A DNA stretch of 64,000 nucleotides from Megalobrama amblycephala (lineage: Eukaryota; Chordata; Actinopteri; Cypriniformes; Xenocyprididae). Position numbers and translations under genes: made by a program. Shown in pieces: positions 1-11,068 of the stretch. The DNA lies in NCBI RefSeq assembly GCF_018812025.1, contig NC_063062.1:1410754-1474753 (forward strand), read 5' to 3'. The notes under the pieces are model-generated. The model had not been told where the DNA came from and did not search any database. It was given only the letters and a program-made list of their open reading frames with translations. Numbering within the stretch: the stretch's first letter is position 1; each line of letters opens with the position of its first letter.

Positions 1-1993
1 AGTATCGCAAATGAATTACAGGATCATGTATGCTTTCATGAAGCAGCTCTGGAACATTTTCAGTGTTTAAATTTCTGAATAAAAGCAGCTCTGAACTTTA
101 ACCTGACTTGGCTTGACATTTTATCCTTTTGGCAAGTTTGTAAGACAATGCAATTATTTTAATAAACATCAGATTTTTCTAGCATTATTTACGATATTTA
201 CTAATTCAGTCATTTAAATCCCATATAATTTGTTTTCATCAAACTAAAGTTGGTGGAATAGCAGTAAACAGAGACAGGAGGAGAAAAAATTATACTCAAT
301 ATGACTGTATGAATGAAGCGCTGTTACAGTTCAACGATCCAGTCTCCTTTTGATTTTGACCCTGAAATGTTCATATATGATCTGGACTGTCTAAAAGAAG
401 AAATAAAGAGCTCCTCAAACTCACCAGTCTTTACAACAAATTGTCTTTTTTGTTCAAAAGCCATTTTAAAGACACTTTCTAAAGTTCAAATGTATTTCAT
501 TTATTTAAAAATAAATCTCTTCTGCATTCTGCTCTAGCTTTGTCCACTCCTGTATTTTTTATACTTTAAACTTGGCATTGTATAATATTATTGTTGACTC
601 TTATAACAAATCTGTTGTTTATCCTCATTTTGGATAAAAGTGCCTTTTAAATGAATAAATGTAAATGTTTGGTTTTGTGTTGGGATTATTTAGAGGGAGG
701 TCAAGTTTTGTTGATTGTTCCAGTAACATTGCTAACTCAGTGTAACTTAATTTAGGTGAACAGAGTCACACGAGTCTTCAGCAGTTAACAGGGAGGAAAT
801 GGTCACTTCATCACTTTGGGAATCATAGTGGACTGACTGAGGGTCAGCTGATTTGGTTTGATTATATAATCTTCAGGTCTTGTCATTTAGTGTTGTTTTG
901 TTTCTTTTGATTTTTGATTTGAATCTGCTCTTCTCACAAACCTTTAACTCTTCTCGGAAATGTTGAAAATGTTTCCTTCAAGTAGAGACACCCAGTGCCA
1001 GTCCCAGGTATGTTGTAGATCTGGTTGTGTCAGATGTTAAACCTGAAATGCTTTTACTGTATGGTTTTGTTTTATTTTATTCCTGAATGAATCATATTTG
1101 CAGAGCTGCAGTCAAACACACAGGACTAGTACAGCCATTTCAATGTCAAACCTGCTGAACCAGATCTGAGTTTAAATCAAATACATGGTTGAAAGATCAC
1201 AGGATGATCATTGTGAGTGGTCAAGATGGTTTAAGGTTTAACATGCTTTCATCTTATAACTATGTCTGTCTGTCTGTGAGTATGTGCATGTTGGTTCACT
1301 CAGGCTGTAGTTTGGGGATGAATTTGAATAGCCTAGTTCTTGTCATCGAACCTTTCAAGAGTGTGCAATTAATTCATTGGTCACATTGTTGAGCACCTGT
1401 CTGGACCAGGTTGGCTGCTGACACTGGGTTATTTTTTTTTTACCCTGGGTTATGAACCGCTTTTTGTGGGCTCCAACTGAAATGTATTAATTGGAATGAA
1501 GAAGAGACATTTTTATTTGTGTTGTTAATTTCCACAAAGTCTATTCAGGACAAATTGTGTAATGGAAGCAAGAGCTGTGCGTGTAAACCTCACTCCCCTG
1601 GCCTCAAGAGGTGCACTAGAGACTGCGGTCTTTAGCGTCCTTATTAGCGTGCCTGCCTCCCATGCCGGAAACGATTCAAAGCCCACTCGGAGCGAGCCGA
1701 GTAGGACCAGTTACAATTGTGTGGTACTATAATGAATATATAAGCCAAACAAGCTGTTAAGTAAACTCACATGCAGTATTATTCCAATCAATGATACTGA
1801 CACCCCAAACATGCAAATAAGAACATTAACCCCAGGTTTATGATTCCTGAAACCTCAAAACCAGAATATGCAGGATTCATTCTTAATCCAGGGTAAAGAC
1901 TAAACAGTGTTAAACATTAAAAACCCTGGATGCTGTTAACCTGGATTTTAACCTGGTTTGAATGACTCAGGCATAAGCCCTATAGAGTACAAT
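1..1993. other. AT-rich intergenic sequence, no gene supported
   Basis: No convincing coding region is visible; the open frames are short and lack domains. Positions 628-672 resemble the 3' tail of the tRNA-derived SINE found at 59525-59684 (GGATAAAAGTG followed by AAATGTAAATG). Positions 1567-1720 have a weakly tRNA-like composition but no clear A and B boxes. The stretch 1795-1860 resembles 34900-34930, which suggests that the duplicated upstream block of the gene array starts here. Confidence 0.5.
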
Positions 1994-2477
1994 GGTATTA
2001 CCAGGGGCGGACTGACCATCTGTGTGATCTGGAGAATCACAGAATGGCCGGTACTCCAGGATGGCCGGTCGGCCGGCCCACCACCCGCCATGCAGTCATC
2101 ACCTGTTTTTTTCCCCCACTAATCTGTTTCACACTCCAGTACTGTATAGGTGGCAGCAATGCACCTTTAAGTTGGATGCCAGCTGCACTGGCCGTGGCCG
2201 CCAAGTAAGGAGAAGAAGAAGTGGAAGAGTAGGAAGAAACCAACAGCAAAGACGTTAGATAGAAGAAGCATAGAAACAAACAAACAATATGCATAACGCG
2301 GCCGCGGGTAAAAAACGGAAAGAAAAGGGTGGGGCTGAGAAGGCAAGAGAAAAAAAATTAGATACTGAATTTAGATACTGAAGCCACTAAATGAGTTTCT
2401 GCGCGCCGATTGCTTTGGGCCGGGCCTAGTCAAAGTCCAGGGCCGTTTTTTAGTCCCAGTCCGTCCCTGGGTATTAC
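1994..2477. mobile_element. Non-autonomous hAT element with 8-bp target duplication
   Basis: The element occupies 2002-2469. Its ends are inverted (CAGGGGCGGACTG on the left, reverse complement of CAGGGACGGACTG on the right). It is flanked by a perfect 8-bp duplication GGTATTAC (1994-2001 and 2470-2477), which is diagnostic of hAT transposition. It interrupts the array upstream block (AATGGTATTACCATGGTA), which is uninterrupted at 42943-42960. Confidence 0.9.
2289..2381 (+). pseudogene. N-terminal remnant of a ZMYM1-like hAT protein
   Basis: A 30-residue open stretch starts at ATG 2289 and contains GKKRKEKGGAEKAREKK. This lysine-rich start resembles the N-terminus of ZMYM1-like hAT transposase-derived proteins of fish. 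It stops after 30 codons, and the zinc fingers, RNase-H fold and dimerisation domain are all missing. It sits within the hAT at 2002-2469, so it is the leftover start of the transposase gene. The family assignment rests on a short basic motif and is moderate. Confidence 0.45.
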
Positions 2478-2811
2478 CATGGTAATTGAAGTGCTTTGGG
2501 TTGCCATGTACTGTTTTGGCCATGATAGATGAATATGGTTATTCATTACTGTGGTATATATAAGTACTATGCTATTACCATCACTGTACCATGATTTCAG
2601 TTTCGGAGTCATGTGGCCAAACCAGTCTGATGCACACAAACCTGACTTGTCTTTATTTGGGCACCAAATCAAATATGTGCTGACTGAACAATAGTTCCTG
2701 TCGTCTTCTGTTTGGCTTGCACAATCACTAGGGTTTATAAGAGTGAGGTGGTTTACAAGAGGTTTAAACAGGAACTTCACAATCCTCACACACCAGCAGC
2801 ACAGATTAGAA
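2478..2811 (+). promoter_or_regulatory. Upstream block and TATA box of array gene 1
   Basis: This block aligns with 42940-43240 and, in its 3' part, with 19481-19676 and 47041-47157. It includes the segment ATCACTGTACCATG and a TATA box TTTATAA at 2734-2740, about 70 bp before the start codon. A TTTCAGTTTC motif at 2595-2604 (minus strand GAAACTGAAA) fits the core GAAANNGAAA bound by interferon regulatory factors, but its 3' flank is TC, not the CT of a full ISRE. Confidence 0.6.
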
Positions 2812-3039
2812 ATGGCACTGATAGGAAACCAAGATCTGGCAGCAAGAATGCAAGAGATGGAAGCAAGAATGCAAGCTCTGGAAGCAAAAACAGTAGATCT
2901 AGAAACAACAACTGGAGAACTGGAAGCAAAAACTGAAGGTCTGGAAGCAAAAACTGGAGAACTGAAAGAAAAAATTGGAGAACTGGAAGCAAAAACTGAA
3001 GATCTGGAAGAGATAATTCAACCTTACTATGACTATTAA
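2812..3039 (+). CDS. Array gene 1: 75-aa coiled-coil-only paralog
   Basis: The product is a 75-aa protein made almost entirely of heptad-like repeats (LEAKTGELE, LEAKTEDLE), so a long parallel coiled coil is expected. I chose ATG 2812 because it occupies the same place after the ACTTCACAATCCTCACACACC leader as the starts of the full-length paralogs, and its context (GAAATGG) is good. The conserved core of the family (NPDVLFR, LLFRPT, QWTFQHA) is absent; only the C-terminal coil remains, and it has been expanded. A splice donor (GAG|GTACAA) follows at 3063, as in every other copy. Function is unknown. It could be a truncated gene or a functional coil-only variant able to pair with paralogs. 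No signal peptide or membrane segment is seen. Confidence 0.55.
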   Translation: MALIGNQDLAARMQEMEARMQALEAKTVDLETTTGELEAKTEGLEAKTGELKEKIGELEAKTEDLEEIIQPYYDY

Positions 3040-3384
3040 AGAAGTGCTGCCTAAAACATGAGGTACAACATTCACTCCAATCATATGTTTTTCAAAATAG
3101 CAAATAATTTGTAGAAATGGTTCACAATGTCATCAACTAATCATAAAAAAAAACAAATGTGAGTTGAGTAGTGTTTATTTGGTTTATCTGTTTGTTGCTT
3201 CTGTATTTGAAAGACCTTCAACACTAAGCTAACCCCCCAAAAACTTTAGTCTTTAAGGAAGAAAATAAATGTAGGAATGCATCATTTTTAATTCATGTTT
3301 ATGTTCATGTGCATGCATGTTGTGATTTATCATCTAACAGCATCCATTCTGTTTTCCTGAAAATGTATTCTTCTTGTTTTCTCT
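3040..3384 (+). other. 3' UTR start and intron of array unit 1
   Basis: After the stop codon the conserved donor GT at 3063 opens an intron that aligns with the introns of the other units (the TGTAGAAATGGTTCA and GTGAGTTGAGTAGTGTTT segments). The alignment is cut at 3385 by the TTAA-flanked insertion and resumes at 6971. Confidence 0.6.
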
Positions 3385-4250
3385 TTAAAAGGTTAGTTCA
3401 CCTAAAAATGAATTTATTAGTCACCCTCATGTCGTTCCAAACCCGTAAAACCTTCATTCATCTTCAGAACACAAATGAAGATCTTTTTAATTAAATTTGA
3501 GAGATTTCTGTCCCTCCATTGACAGCCATGCAAATGACATTTTGATGCTTCAAATGTTCATGAAGAGATCATAAAACTAATCCATGTGAATTGAGTGGTT
3601 TAGTCCAAATTTTCTGAAGAGACACAATCACTATATAAAGAACAGATTGAATTAAGCCTTTTATTTACATAAACATTCATCAATTCAACACAAACCTCAG
3701 ATATGGTAAACGGAACCTCAAGCACGTTTGTTTGAAGCATGTGAGAACCAATGAGGTTCATTCTCGTGTTACGCAGCACGTAATGTGAGAATGTGAAGCG
3801 TCAAAGTGTCAGTTGAGTAGTGATCTATTGAAAAAAGTGATTTTGGAGAGTGGTAAATATAATCTGTGGAAACCATATAAAATGTACATGATTATTGCAG
3901 CCAGCCAACGAATTCTAAAGTAATGGGTAAATTCTACATATGCTACCCATTCGTCAACAGTAAGAACCATCACATAGAAAAATGCAGTAAAATATACCCC
4001 CAAACCGTGAGTTTTTTTGCTTTAAATTGCGCATGCATCAGCCCGCGTTTTTGAGTGAGTGTGGGCGACGCTGGATCCTCTTTCTGGCTGCCATCGAACA
4101 GCAGAAGTGAAGGTAAGCTATTTACATAGGAGTGCTGTATATATATTTTTTAATTATGAGATATTACACTTCACTTGTATTCAACTTTCGTTTGTTTAAC
4201 ATGCCATTACTTGAAATTAAAGTTTGAATCTGTCGCTGGCGTCACCATGG

Positions 4251-4465
4251 CCCGGGACACATCAAGCCACGTCGGACAACGTCGGACCGTCGGTCAGGCA
4301 ACTTGGTTTATTGTGTTCCACGCGTCGGTTTGATGTGTTCAAATAAACAAATTGACCCCGACGAAAGCAGACGTGCCGTTGCTAGGATGAGAATGCGTTG
4401 ACACGCAACGGCACGTCTGCTTTCGTCGCTGCTAGTTCTTTGCCATCGGTTTGTTGTGTCCCGGG
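4251..4465. repeat. GC-rich TIR element with perfect 24-bp hairpin
   Basis: The ends are inverted (CCCGGGACACATCAAGCC; right end GGTTTGTTGTGTCCCGGG). Inside, 4359-4382 and 4405-4428 are perfect 24-bp inverted arms (starting CGACGAAAGCAGACGTG) with a 22-nt loop. It is much richer in GC and CpG than its surroundings. No coding capacity is seen. Confidence 0.7.
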
Positions 4466-4999
4466 CTTTCAATGTCTGCACAACTGCCGGTAAGTTGAAA
4501 TCTCGTCGTGGTGTGCTTTTTACAAGATTAGTCAGCATGCATGACTGTGTCTGACCGCTGGTTTTAAGGTTAGAAACTCAAAGCCAGCTTTTTCTAATAT
4601 ATTGAATGGGCGCAGGATTAAAAATAAAAACATAGTAACATTACCACTGTATCCCACGAGTGTGTGTGAAAACACCAACTGTTGCTGCACCTAAGTTTTT
4701 TAAGGAATTGTGGGATCACGTACAACATTTTAGAATTGATTTTATATTATATTTGTTATTGTTAGAACATCAGTGCTTAATAAATGTTTTCATAATTTTG
4801 TAATATGTTCTATGAAACACATTACATCTATGAAGCTAATTATATGAAGCATGAATATTAATATATGTAATTGCAATGTCTTTATTTAAGTCAGTACACA
4901 GTCTGTTATTTCTGCATGACCGGCCCTTGTCAGACAGACAGACTGCCCAGATCAGAGGAGCACTGATAAACTACCAGATTTTTGAGCCAACCCAGCATT

Positions 5000-5060
5000 T
5001 ATCAGGCGAAGGGGCAGGGTTCACTCTGGACAGGTAGCCAGTCTGTTGCAGGGCCAGAAT
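5000..5060. repeat. Common fish repeat fragment
   Basis: The stretch GCAGGGTTCACTCTGGACAG followed by GTAGCCAGTCTGTTGCAGGG closely resembles a repeat motif widespread in fish genomes (caccctggacaggt...ccagtctgtcgcagggc). It is a short fragment lying just upstream of the SAMD3-like exon. Confidence 0.45.
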
Positions 5061-5131
5061 TCGGTCTTCGTATATGTAAATCATTCCCCACACCGCTAAC
5101 AGTCTTATCACTAAATTGTATCTCCCTACAG

Positions 5132-5716
5132 ACACAGAACATTGAGGAAAAAAAGAGATGCTGTTGTCTGCTGCCTCATTAACTACCTCGGTGAAAGACA
5201 AGAAGATCTTTTCCATGACTGCCAGGTATGTCATATTGATAACAGATTTTTGATTAACTCAAGGGATCCTCCTCTCCTCTCCTCTCCTCTCGTATCCACC
5301 TTCTCCTTTTGCCTTCCACTCCCCCTCTGCTCTCCTTTTAGATAAACTGAAATATATTGAAACAGCATCTTAAATAAAATAAAAATGTGTATGCTTTTTG
5401 TTTGTTTCTTTTTAACATGTAGGAATGTGAGGACTACTCAGACAAAACGATGAAGGTGATTGTGAAGCACAATGTCATGGCTGAGGAGGATCCATCAGAT
5501 TTGTCTATTGTGATCGAGGGAAACCAAGAGATGGAAGGATGTGGAAGCCGAACAAAGGCATGCATACTGCTGATGGGACTCATTTATGCAATCAACATCG
5601 AATATCCAAAGGAGCTGAAGAACACGTTTGAAACTTTTCAAAAACTTTTTTTGGAAATTGACGGGGCAAAACTACTGAAAAAGGTCCACAGCCTCAAAAA
5701 TAAGCTCATGCAGTAG
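5132..5716 (+). CDS. Last two exons of a SAMD3-like gene
   Basis: Exon one (5132-5225) follows an acceptor CTCCCTACAG and ends in phase 0 at GTATGT. Exon two (5423-5716) follows TTAACATGTAG and ends at TAG. The joined frame reads through GERQEDLFHDCQ into ECEDYSDKTMKVIVKH and then a segment with SIVIEGNQEME, ACILLMGLIYAINIEYP and LKNTFETFQKLFLEIDG. This is the conserved C-terminal region of the large fish family annotated as sterile alpha motif domain-containing protein 3-like, whose role is unknown. The N-terminal SAM domain and middle region are not visible upstream, so this is a 3' fragment or the end of a short gene. Both junctions are intact and no stop breaks the frame. It lies inside the TTAA-flanked insertion, which suggests transposon capture. 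Confidence 0.65.
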
Positions 5717-6966
5717 ACACACATTTCCCCTGTTGTTCGAAGAGGATCTTTTGTCTGGACATACTTTTAATGGAGTTGTAATGGAGTGTAGTTTTATATT
5801 TTTCTTCTTTTCCCTTATTTGCTCCACACACAGACACAGATCCATCCACTCTCTCTCAGCCCACTCCATTGCTCTGTGATTTCCCCCAGATTGACAGAAA
5901 AGGAATACCAATAGAAAGTGGCCTGAAGAATTTTGATCTCTCCTTCTACCCTCTTTCCCTCCCCATTTGTTTGTTTCTTTTATTCTCATCCTATCTTTTG
6001 AGAGTGAGAGCAAGCTCAAAAACTAAAGAAATATCTTTATCCAGATATTTGATACTGTACATGCACAGAAACAACCATGTGGAGTTTGTGTGTGTGCTTT
6101 TGATTTTTAAAATAGAATAAGTGGCATGTGTTGTTTGCAGTAGCCAATTATCCAGAAACAACATTTGAAACTGTTATCTTAGTGAGTTATAAAAAGTCAA
6201 TTCGTTCATTGTTGTGTGAAGCTGTTGTACTTTATTTAGCACTTTATTTTGTGTTTTTTGATAATTTGGTGCATCATTGCTGCATATAAACATGACTGTT
6301 CGGTTATTTGTTATATGAATACCTGGACCACAGATTTGGTCAGTCACTGTTGTGTAAATCTGAAGAGACACAAAGAGTTTAGTCTAAGAGTTTAGATACA
6401 AGAAAATCTTAATGTGATTGGATATCCAGCACTGCTTTGATCTCCTCACTTCTCCTTTCCGCTCTGATCTGGATGTCCTAAAACAGGGATATGTTTTATT
6501 ATCCAACATTATTGAAACAACATTTGAAAGATCAGTGAGTTATAAAACAGGTTCATTACTTGACATGTTATGTAAAGCTGTTGTGCTGCACTATATTTTG
6601 TATTCTAATATCTACACTATATTCCTATGTTTCATAGGATTTTTTGGATTAAAAACATTGATCTGATGAACCATCTGAATGTCTTTATTGTGGGGGGTAC
6701 ATTTTACCTTCTCTGAATAAGTAATTGTTATGAATGAACTGATATTAATTAACTTTTTTAAGTTAATTAATTAACATTAATTAAATCTACCCCACCAAAG
6801 TCGATGCAAATTGTTACCTCACATTTATTGGGTAAATTCTATAGATTAGTTTTTACAGTGTGGAGTTCTGTCTATTGTGTTTCCAAGATGAACAAAAGTC
6901 TAATGAGTTTGGAACGACATGAGGGTAATTAATGACAGAATTTTCCTTTTGGGGTGAACTAACCCT
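5717..6966. other. 3' flank of SAMD3-like fragment within the insertion
   Basis: There is no gene here. An internal diverged duplication is visible: 6150-6260 and 6500-6610 share AACAACATTTGAAA, GTGAGTTATAAAA and AAAGCTGTTGT. A palindromic AT-rich stretch (TTAATTAATTAACATTAATT) lies near 6750-6790. The inverted Angel-like end is at 6890-6970. Confidence 0.5.
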
Positions 6967-6970
6967 TTAA

Positions 6971-7429
6971 TAAGATACAAATGAGATTATGACAACTATA
7001 ACAACAGTTTTTAATTCTTCCACACAGAGATCATGTTAACACCTGATGGGAATCCTTGAAGACATCAAGTTAAAGCAGACAAAATGTTAATTCCTTATAA
7101 TCTCTTCTGTGTCACATTCAAGCCAGACAACTGATCAAGTCTGTCACACAGCTGTCACACTCTTTACTCCAATATTTTTTTCTCATTTTCACTGTTACAT
7201 TGAGCTTTTGTGCAAGACACCTCAGTGTTAGGATATGATGTCACACTGTATGGGGTATGTTGTCACAGTGGGACCTGCCATTATGCAACTATTATAATTC
7301 ATGCCAGTGTGGTTTTCTTGTGTTCACTTATTTTACCAAACAGCTATTAGTGATAGGCTATTATTTAGTAATACATGCTATTATTAACACAACTGCTTGT
7401 GAAAACAAGCATTTATTTAATATGGTTTT
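6971..7429 (+). other. Terminal non-coding exon and tail of array unit 1
   Basis: The acceptor CTTCCACACAG ends at 7027, followed by AGATCATGTTAAC. The same acceptor and exon start occur at 15552, 45447, 48143 and 59242. The exon has no long frame, so it is a 3' UTR exon joined to the donor at 3063. The tail ATGATGTCACACTGTATGGG (about 7238-7257) recurs near 15825, 49130 and 59470 and marks the downstream part of each unit. Confidence 0.55.
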
Positions 7430-9003
7430 ACAGTTTTTTCAATTGCTAACATGCTTTTGTCCATTCTGTAGTCACATTTTCAAAACTCTAAACACATTTA
7501 GTTGTGATCACACCATTAACACTATTCATGTCGTTTTCACACAAAATGCAATCAATTAACACGTTTCTTAAATGCTTAAATTTTCTTTTCATATAAGCTT
7601 ACCTCATACCAAAATCATGGATCTTTCTCATCTTATTTGCAAATGCTTAAACACAGCAAGTCAGAAGTGAAGACCCAATGTTCCAATCTTTAAATATAGG
7701 ATAAAACCTATACTTTTGCAACAACAGCAGCACTGGAACACTACTGGAAAAAATATATACATCAAATACTGAAATAATTGATAAGCACTTTTAATTAGCA
7801 GATCACTGAAATATTGAGACATAGCAGATTCCAATCTCAGTTGGAGGAATAGTCAGGGGTTGAACTTCTTTCCATTACATGGACATACACAGTAAAATAG
7901 ACTCTTTGAATCGGATTTGTTCAGTGTGGATGAAGAACAACACAGAGGAGCAGAGAGAAAATAATATCTGGGTAAGGGAGAAGAATAGATGAAGGAGGAG
8001 AGGAGAAGTTGGATCAAGACAAGGGAGAAGAAGAGGAGGAAGAATGTGTGCTGGATTGTTTTCCCCTGTACACATGTAGAACCTATGAAAACTTATTTCT
8101 GCCATGCATAGAAAATTTAAAAAAAGGAAATTGTGAATTTTTCTCTCACAATTCTGACTTTTTTTTTTCTCTCAATTCTCAATTTTTGATAAAAAGTCAC
8201 AATTACCTTTTATGCTTTTTTATTCTGTGGTGGAAAAAAGCTTCCATAATAACAATAATGGATTTGTTGTTGATCAATGGCAGCAATTTCATGTTTTCAT
8301 TTCAGTAAAAGCTTCATAATACAACGATTCCACTACCATGTTCCATATGCAGAATATGTGGTCTGCGTAGGGCACTATTCCTAGGGGACACCATCCCACC
8401 CTCTATGGGCAACATCAACACCACACACCCAACCCCAGAAAGAGATTTCAACAGAGGGGAACACTGAAGTTCAGCATAAGGGACTCATCTGACCAGTAGC
8501 TGCCCTGAGCAATTCTGTTACTTTCTTTCTCTTCTCTTTTTCACTGCACATTCTATAAAATAATGACTCACTTCTGTTGCCAAGAATGCACACATTCAAC
8601 ACTCAACCAAACATGTATACTGAATTTTAAAAACTATTTCATATTTTCTGCAGGTAGAACTGAAACATGACAGTAATGCAGTTTTCATAATGCCATCAAC
8701 TGTTAGTATTTTGACAGTCATTGCGCTTTGATTGACTATATGTTCATGTTGGATAAAAACTAGTGCTAGTGTTTGACAGAACGACTCTATTTTGAATCAG
8801 GTTTGTTGTGTTTTGAGTTAGTATGTGTTGAAAAAGGATTTCAGCATTTTGAAATGTAGAGTTTGTGTTTATTTAACAAAATATGGTTTTGGGCAGAAAA
8901 TTAACTATTTGGCTAATTGTGTGATATAGGTGTGTTGCTGTTAAGAGTTTAGAAAAAGTATTTTAAGCATTGCTAAACGCTTGTTAGCAACTGAAAAAAA
9001 CTG
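7430..9003. mobile_element. 1.57-kb TIR element of the CAGTTTTTT family
   Basis: The left end CAGTTTTTTCAATTGCTAAC and right end GTTAGCAACTGAAAAAAACTG are inverted, and the pair is flanked by TA, the Tc1/mariner-type target. Its interior 7656-7930 is duplicated at about 39988-40560. No transposase is recognisable. Related ends lie at 9172, near 44930 and at 60098-60906. Confidence 0.65.
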
Positions 9004-9171
9004 TAAGAAGTTCCCTGACACAGTTAATCCAAGATAAACACTGTAATAGTAATGATCACAGAGAACACTCAAGAGAAGAAACTCGTAACACTTTAGAGTA
9101 CGATGAGAAATGACAAAGGAATGAACAAAACAGGAAGTACTTACTCATCTATCTAGATACATGTGGGATTA
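9004..9171. repeat. Tail block of the duplicated unit
   Basis: The block AGAAGTTCCCTGACACAGTT to ACATGTGGGATTA aligns with 46050-46210 and, in part, with 21070-21160. It marks the 3' end of a unit and contains no frame of note. Confidence 0.6.
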
Positions 9172-10330
9172 CAGTTTTTTACGATTGCTTAAGCACAATG
9201 TTAAAAGCAAGGCTCATTTTGTCAGATCCACACACACAAGCAGAACACTTCAGTTCTTTTGCAAAATGAAACACTTCATTAAAAACTTTACATTCATTTA
9301 ACAAAACCCAACTTGGACACCGTATGGATTAGGGCTGGGTATGACAATTGACAATTTTCATGATTCAATTCGATTACTATTCACATGCTTTCGATTCGAT
9401 TTTGATTCGATTATTTTGGATGTAGTATTTCAGTTACAGTACATGGCAAATTTTCTAATTTTCAAACTAATGCTGTAAACTACACATGAGAGTCAGCTGG
9501 TACTACTATAATAATAGGTTAAATTAACTTATTAATATACAAACACTTAAATTACACTCAATGATGTTTTTATTATAAATAAAGTTTAGAATTACATAAT
9601 CATATTTCTACTCCAATTCATTTTTTTTAAAATATAAACATCTAAATCGCTGCTGTCATAACTGATTTATTCAAACATGCATTAAATATTAAAGAACATT
9701 AAAAATTATAATGAATATGTAACGGTGCATAGCTATATTTATCTTTCTAGAGTTCACTTTTCTAGCTGACTAATGAGTTTATGGTCACTGAATATGTTTT
9801 TCTGAGGTAAATGTGACGTCACGTGACATTGAAGCTGTTTTATTGAGTCTTTCCGAGGTTGAAGCACTGATTGAGCGATTACACGAGACATGATACGGAT
9901 TTCAGTAAGTTGTACTGTATATTTTAACATACCTTCAGATGTTCATGTTTATTTCACTGTAACTGGTATTAAAGCGGAGGAGAGGATGATCACATGCTTC
10001 TCTTTAACTGAGGCGCTAAAGCGATCTGTCACGCCACATTAAACGGTATTTATTTTTTGAATCTCATAATAAGATGGACGTCAATTGAAATCTGAGACTT
10101 TGCTTCATAACAAAAGTAACAAAGCACAAAGATTATTGCGATTTATTGGATGGGAGGCGCTACATATTCTGCTCATTCATCAACTGAAAACAGACTAGAC
10201 TAATCGATTCTTGGGATTTAAGAATCAATATCGGTTCGTAAAAATGAGAATCGATTAAAATCGAGAAATCTATATTTTTTACCCAGCCCTAATATGGATG
10301 ATTCTGTTAGATTCATTTACACACTGCTGT
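9172..10330. mobile_element. Truncated CAGTTTTTT-type element carrying a hAT insertion
   Basis: 9172-9329 begins CAGTTTTTTACGATTGC and matches, inverted, 44865-44933. At 9330-10291 it is split by a 962-bp hAT element with ends TAGGGCTGGGTA and ACCCAGCCCTA. The flanks GTATGGAT (9322-9329) and ATATGGAT (10292-10299) agree at 7 of 8 bases, consistent with an aged 8-bp target duplication. No transposase remains in either element. Confidence 0.7.
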
Positions 10331-10430
10331 GCTCAATCTTAAACACTTGTAACTTTTATACTTTTCTAATAATATAGTTTGGGTTAGATTTTTTTAGAGA
10401 TATTGTTAGAGTAATGCACATGAATATATT

Positions 10431-10463
<33 letters not shown>

Positions 10464-11068
10464 TTGTTTTTGTGAATTGTGGGGATTCTCGATATAGGCA
10501 TAATGCACCAACCCTACACCTAAACCTAACCATCACAGGAAACTGTGCACATTTTTACTTTCACAAAAAACTCATTCTGTATGATTTATAAGCCTTTTGA
10601 TAAATGAGGACATGGGGTAATATCCTCATAAGCAGTGTTGGGTAAGTTACTTCAAAAAAAGTAATTGATTACTAATTACTAATTACATCATCAATGTTGT
10701 ATTTAAAATACTTTTCTAATTACTCTGTCTGAAAAGTAATTTAATTACTCAATAAGTAATTCAACTCATTACTAATTACTTCTTAAAATCCCTATAAACC
10801 TAGACGGATAGACAATAGAAAGGAAACTCTTTTGATAATTTAAATCAAACATGGAATATGTTAGCCTTTTATAGCTTTGGAAAACATTTTAGCTTTATTA
10901 AAACATACTATAATACTTAAAAAATTTTTTAGCAACAAATAGGAATGTCACGATACCAAAAATCTAGTCAGTACTGATACCACCAAAAGTGCACAATACT
11001 CGACTCCAAAGTCGATACCACAGTAAAAATATTTAAAGATACAAATAAAACAATGCTATATACAGGGA
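10331..11068. repeat. (CA)n and several dispersed repeat fragments
   Basis: A CA microsatellite runs at 10433-10461. 10470-10640 is a common fish repeat (ACCCTACACCTAAACCTAACC ... GGACATGGGGTAATATCCTC) with a relative at 20850-21060. 10637-10790 is a GTGTTGGGTAAGTTACTTC repeat with alternating AATTACT. 10943-11030 is a TGTCACGATACCAAAAATC repeat. No gene is seen. Confidence 0.55.

Larger units (their letters stand above)
3385..6970. mobile_element. 3.6-kb TTAA-flanked insertion with Angel-like ends
   Basis: The left end reads TTAAAAGGTTAGTTCACC and the right end GGTGAACTAACCCTTTAA, so the termini are inverted and both abut TTAA (3385-3388 and 6967-6970). Joining the flanks across one TTAA reproduces the uninterrupted intron of other units (compare 20540-20640), so the whole segment behaves as one insertion with a TTAA target duplication, the piggyBac-type pattern. 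It holds a small GC-rich TIR element (4251-4465) and the last exons of a SAMD3-like gene (5132-5716). Sequence 4020-4112 looks like a promoter with a first exon ending at donor GTAAGC (4113). No transposase is seen. Confidence 0.7.

Noticed and set aside
1567..1720. A tRNA gene or intact SINE
   Set aside because: A few tRNA-like words occur, but no complete A and B box pair or acceptor stem can be built.
2786..3084. Minus-strand leucine- and phenylalanine-rich frames
   Set aside because: They are the antisense shadow of the coiled-coil repeats of array gene 1; the same happens opposite array gene 4 (31196-31433).
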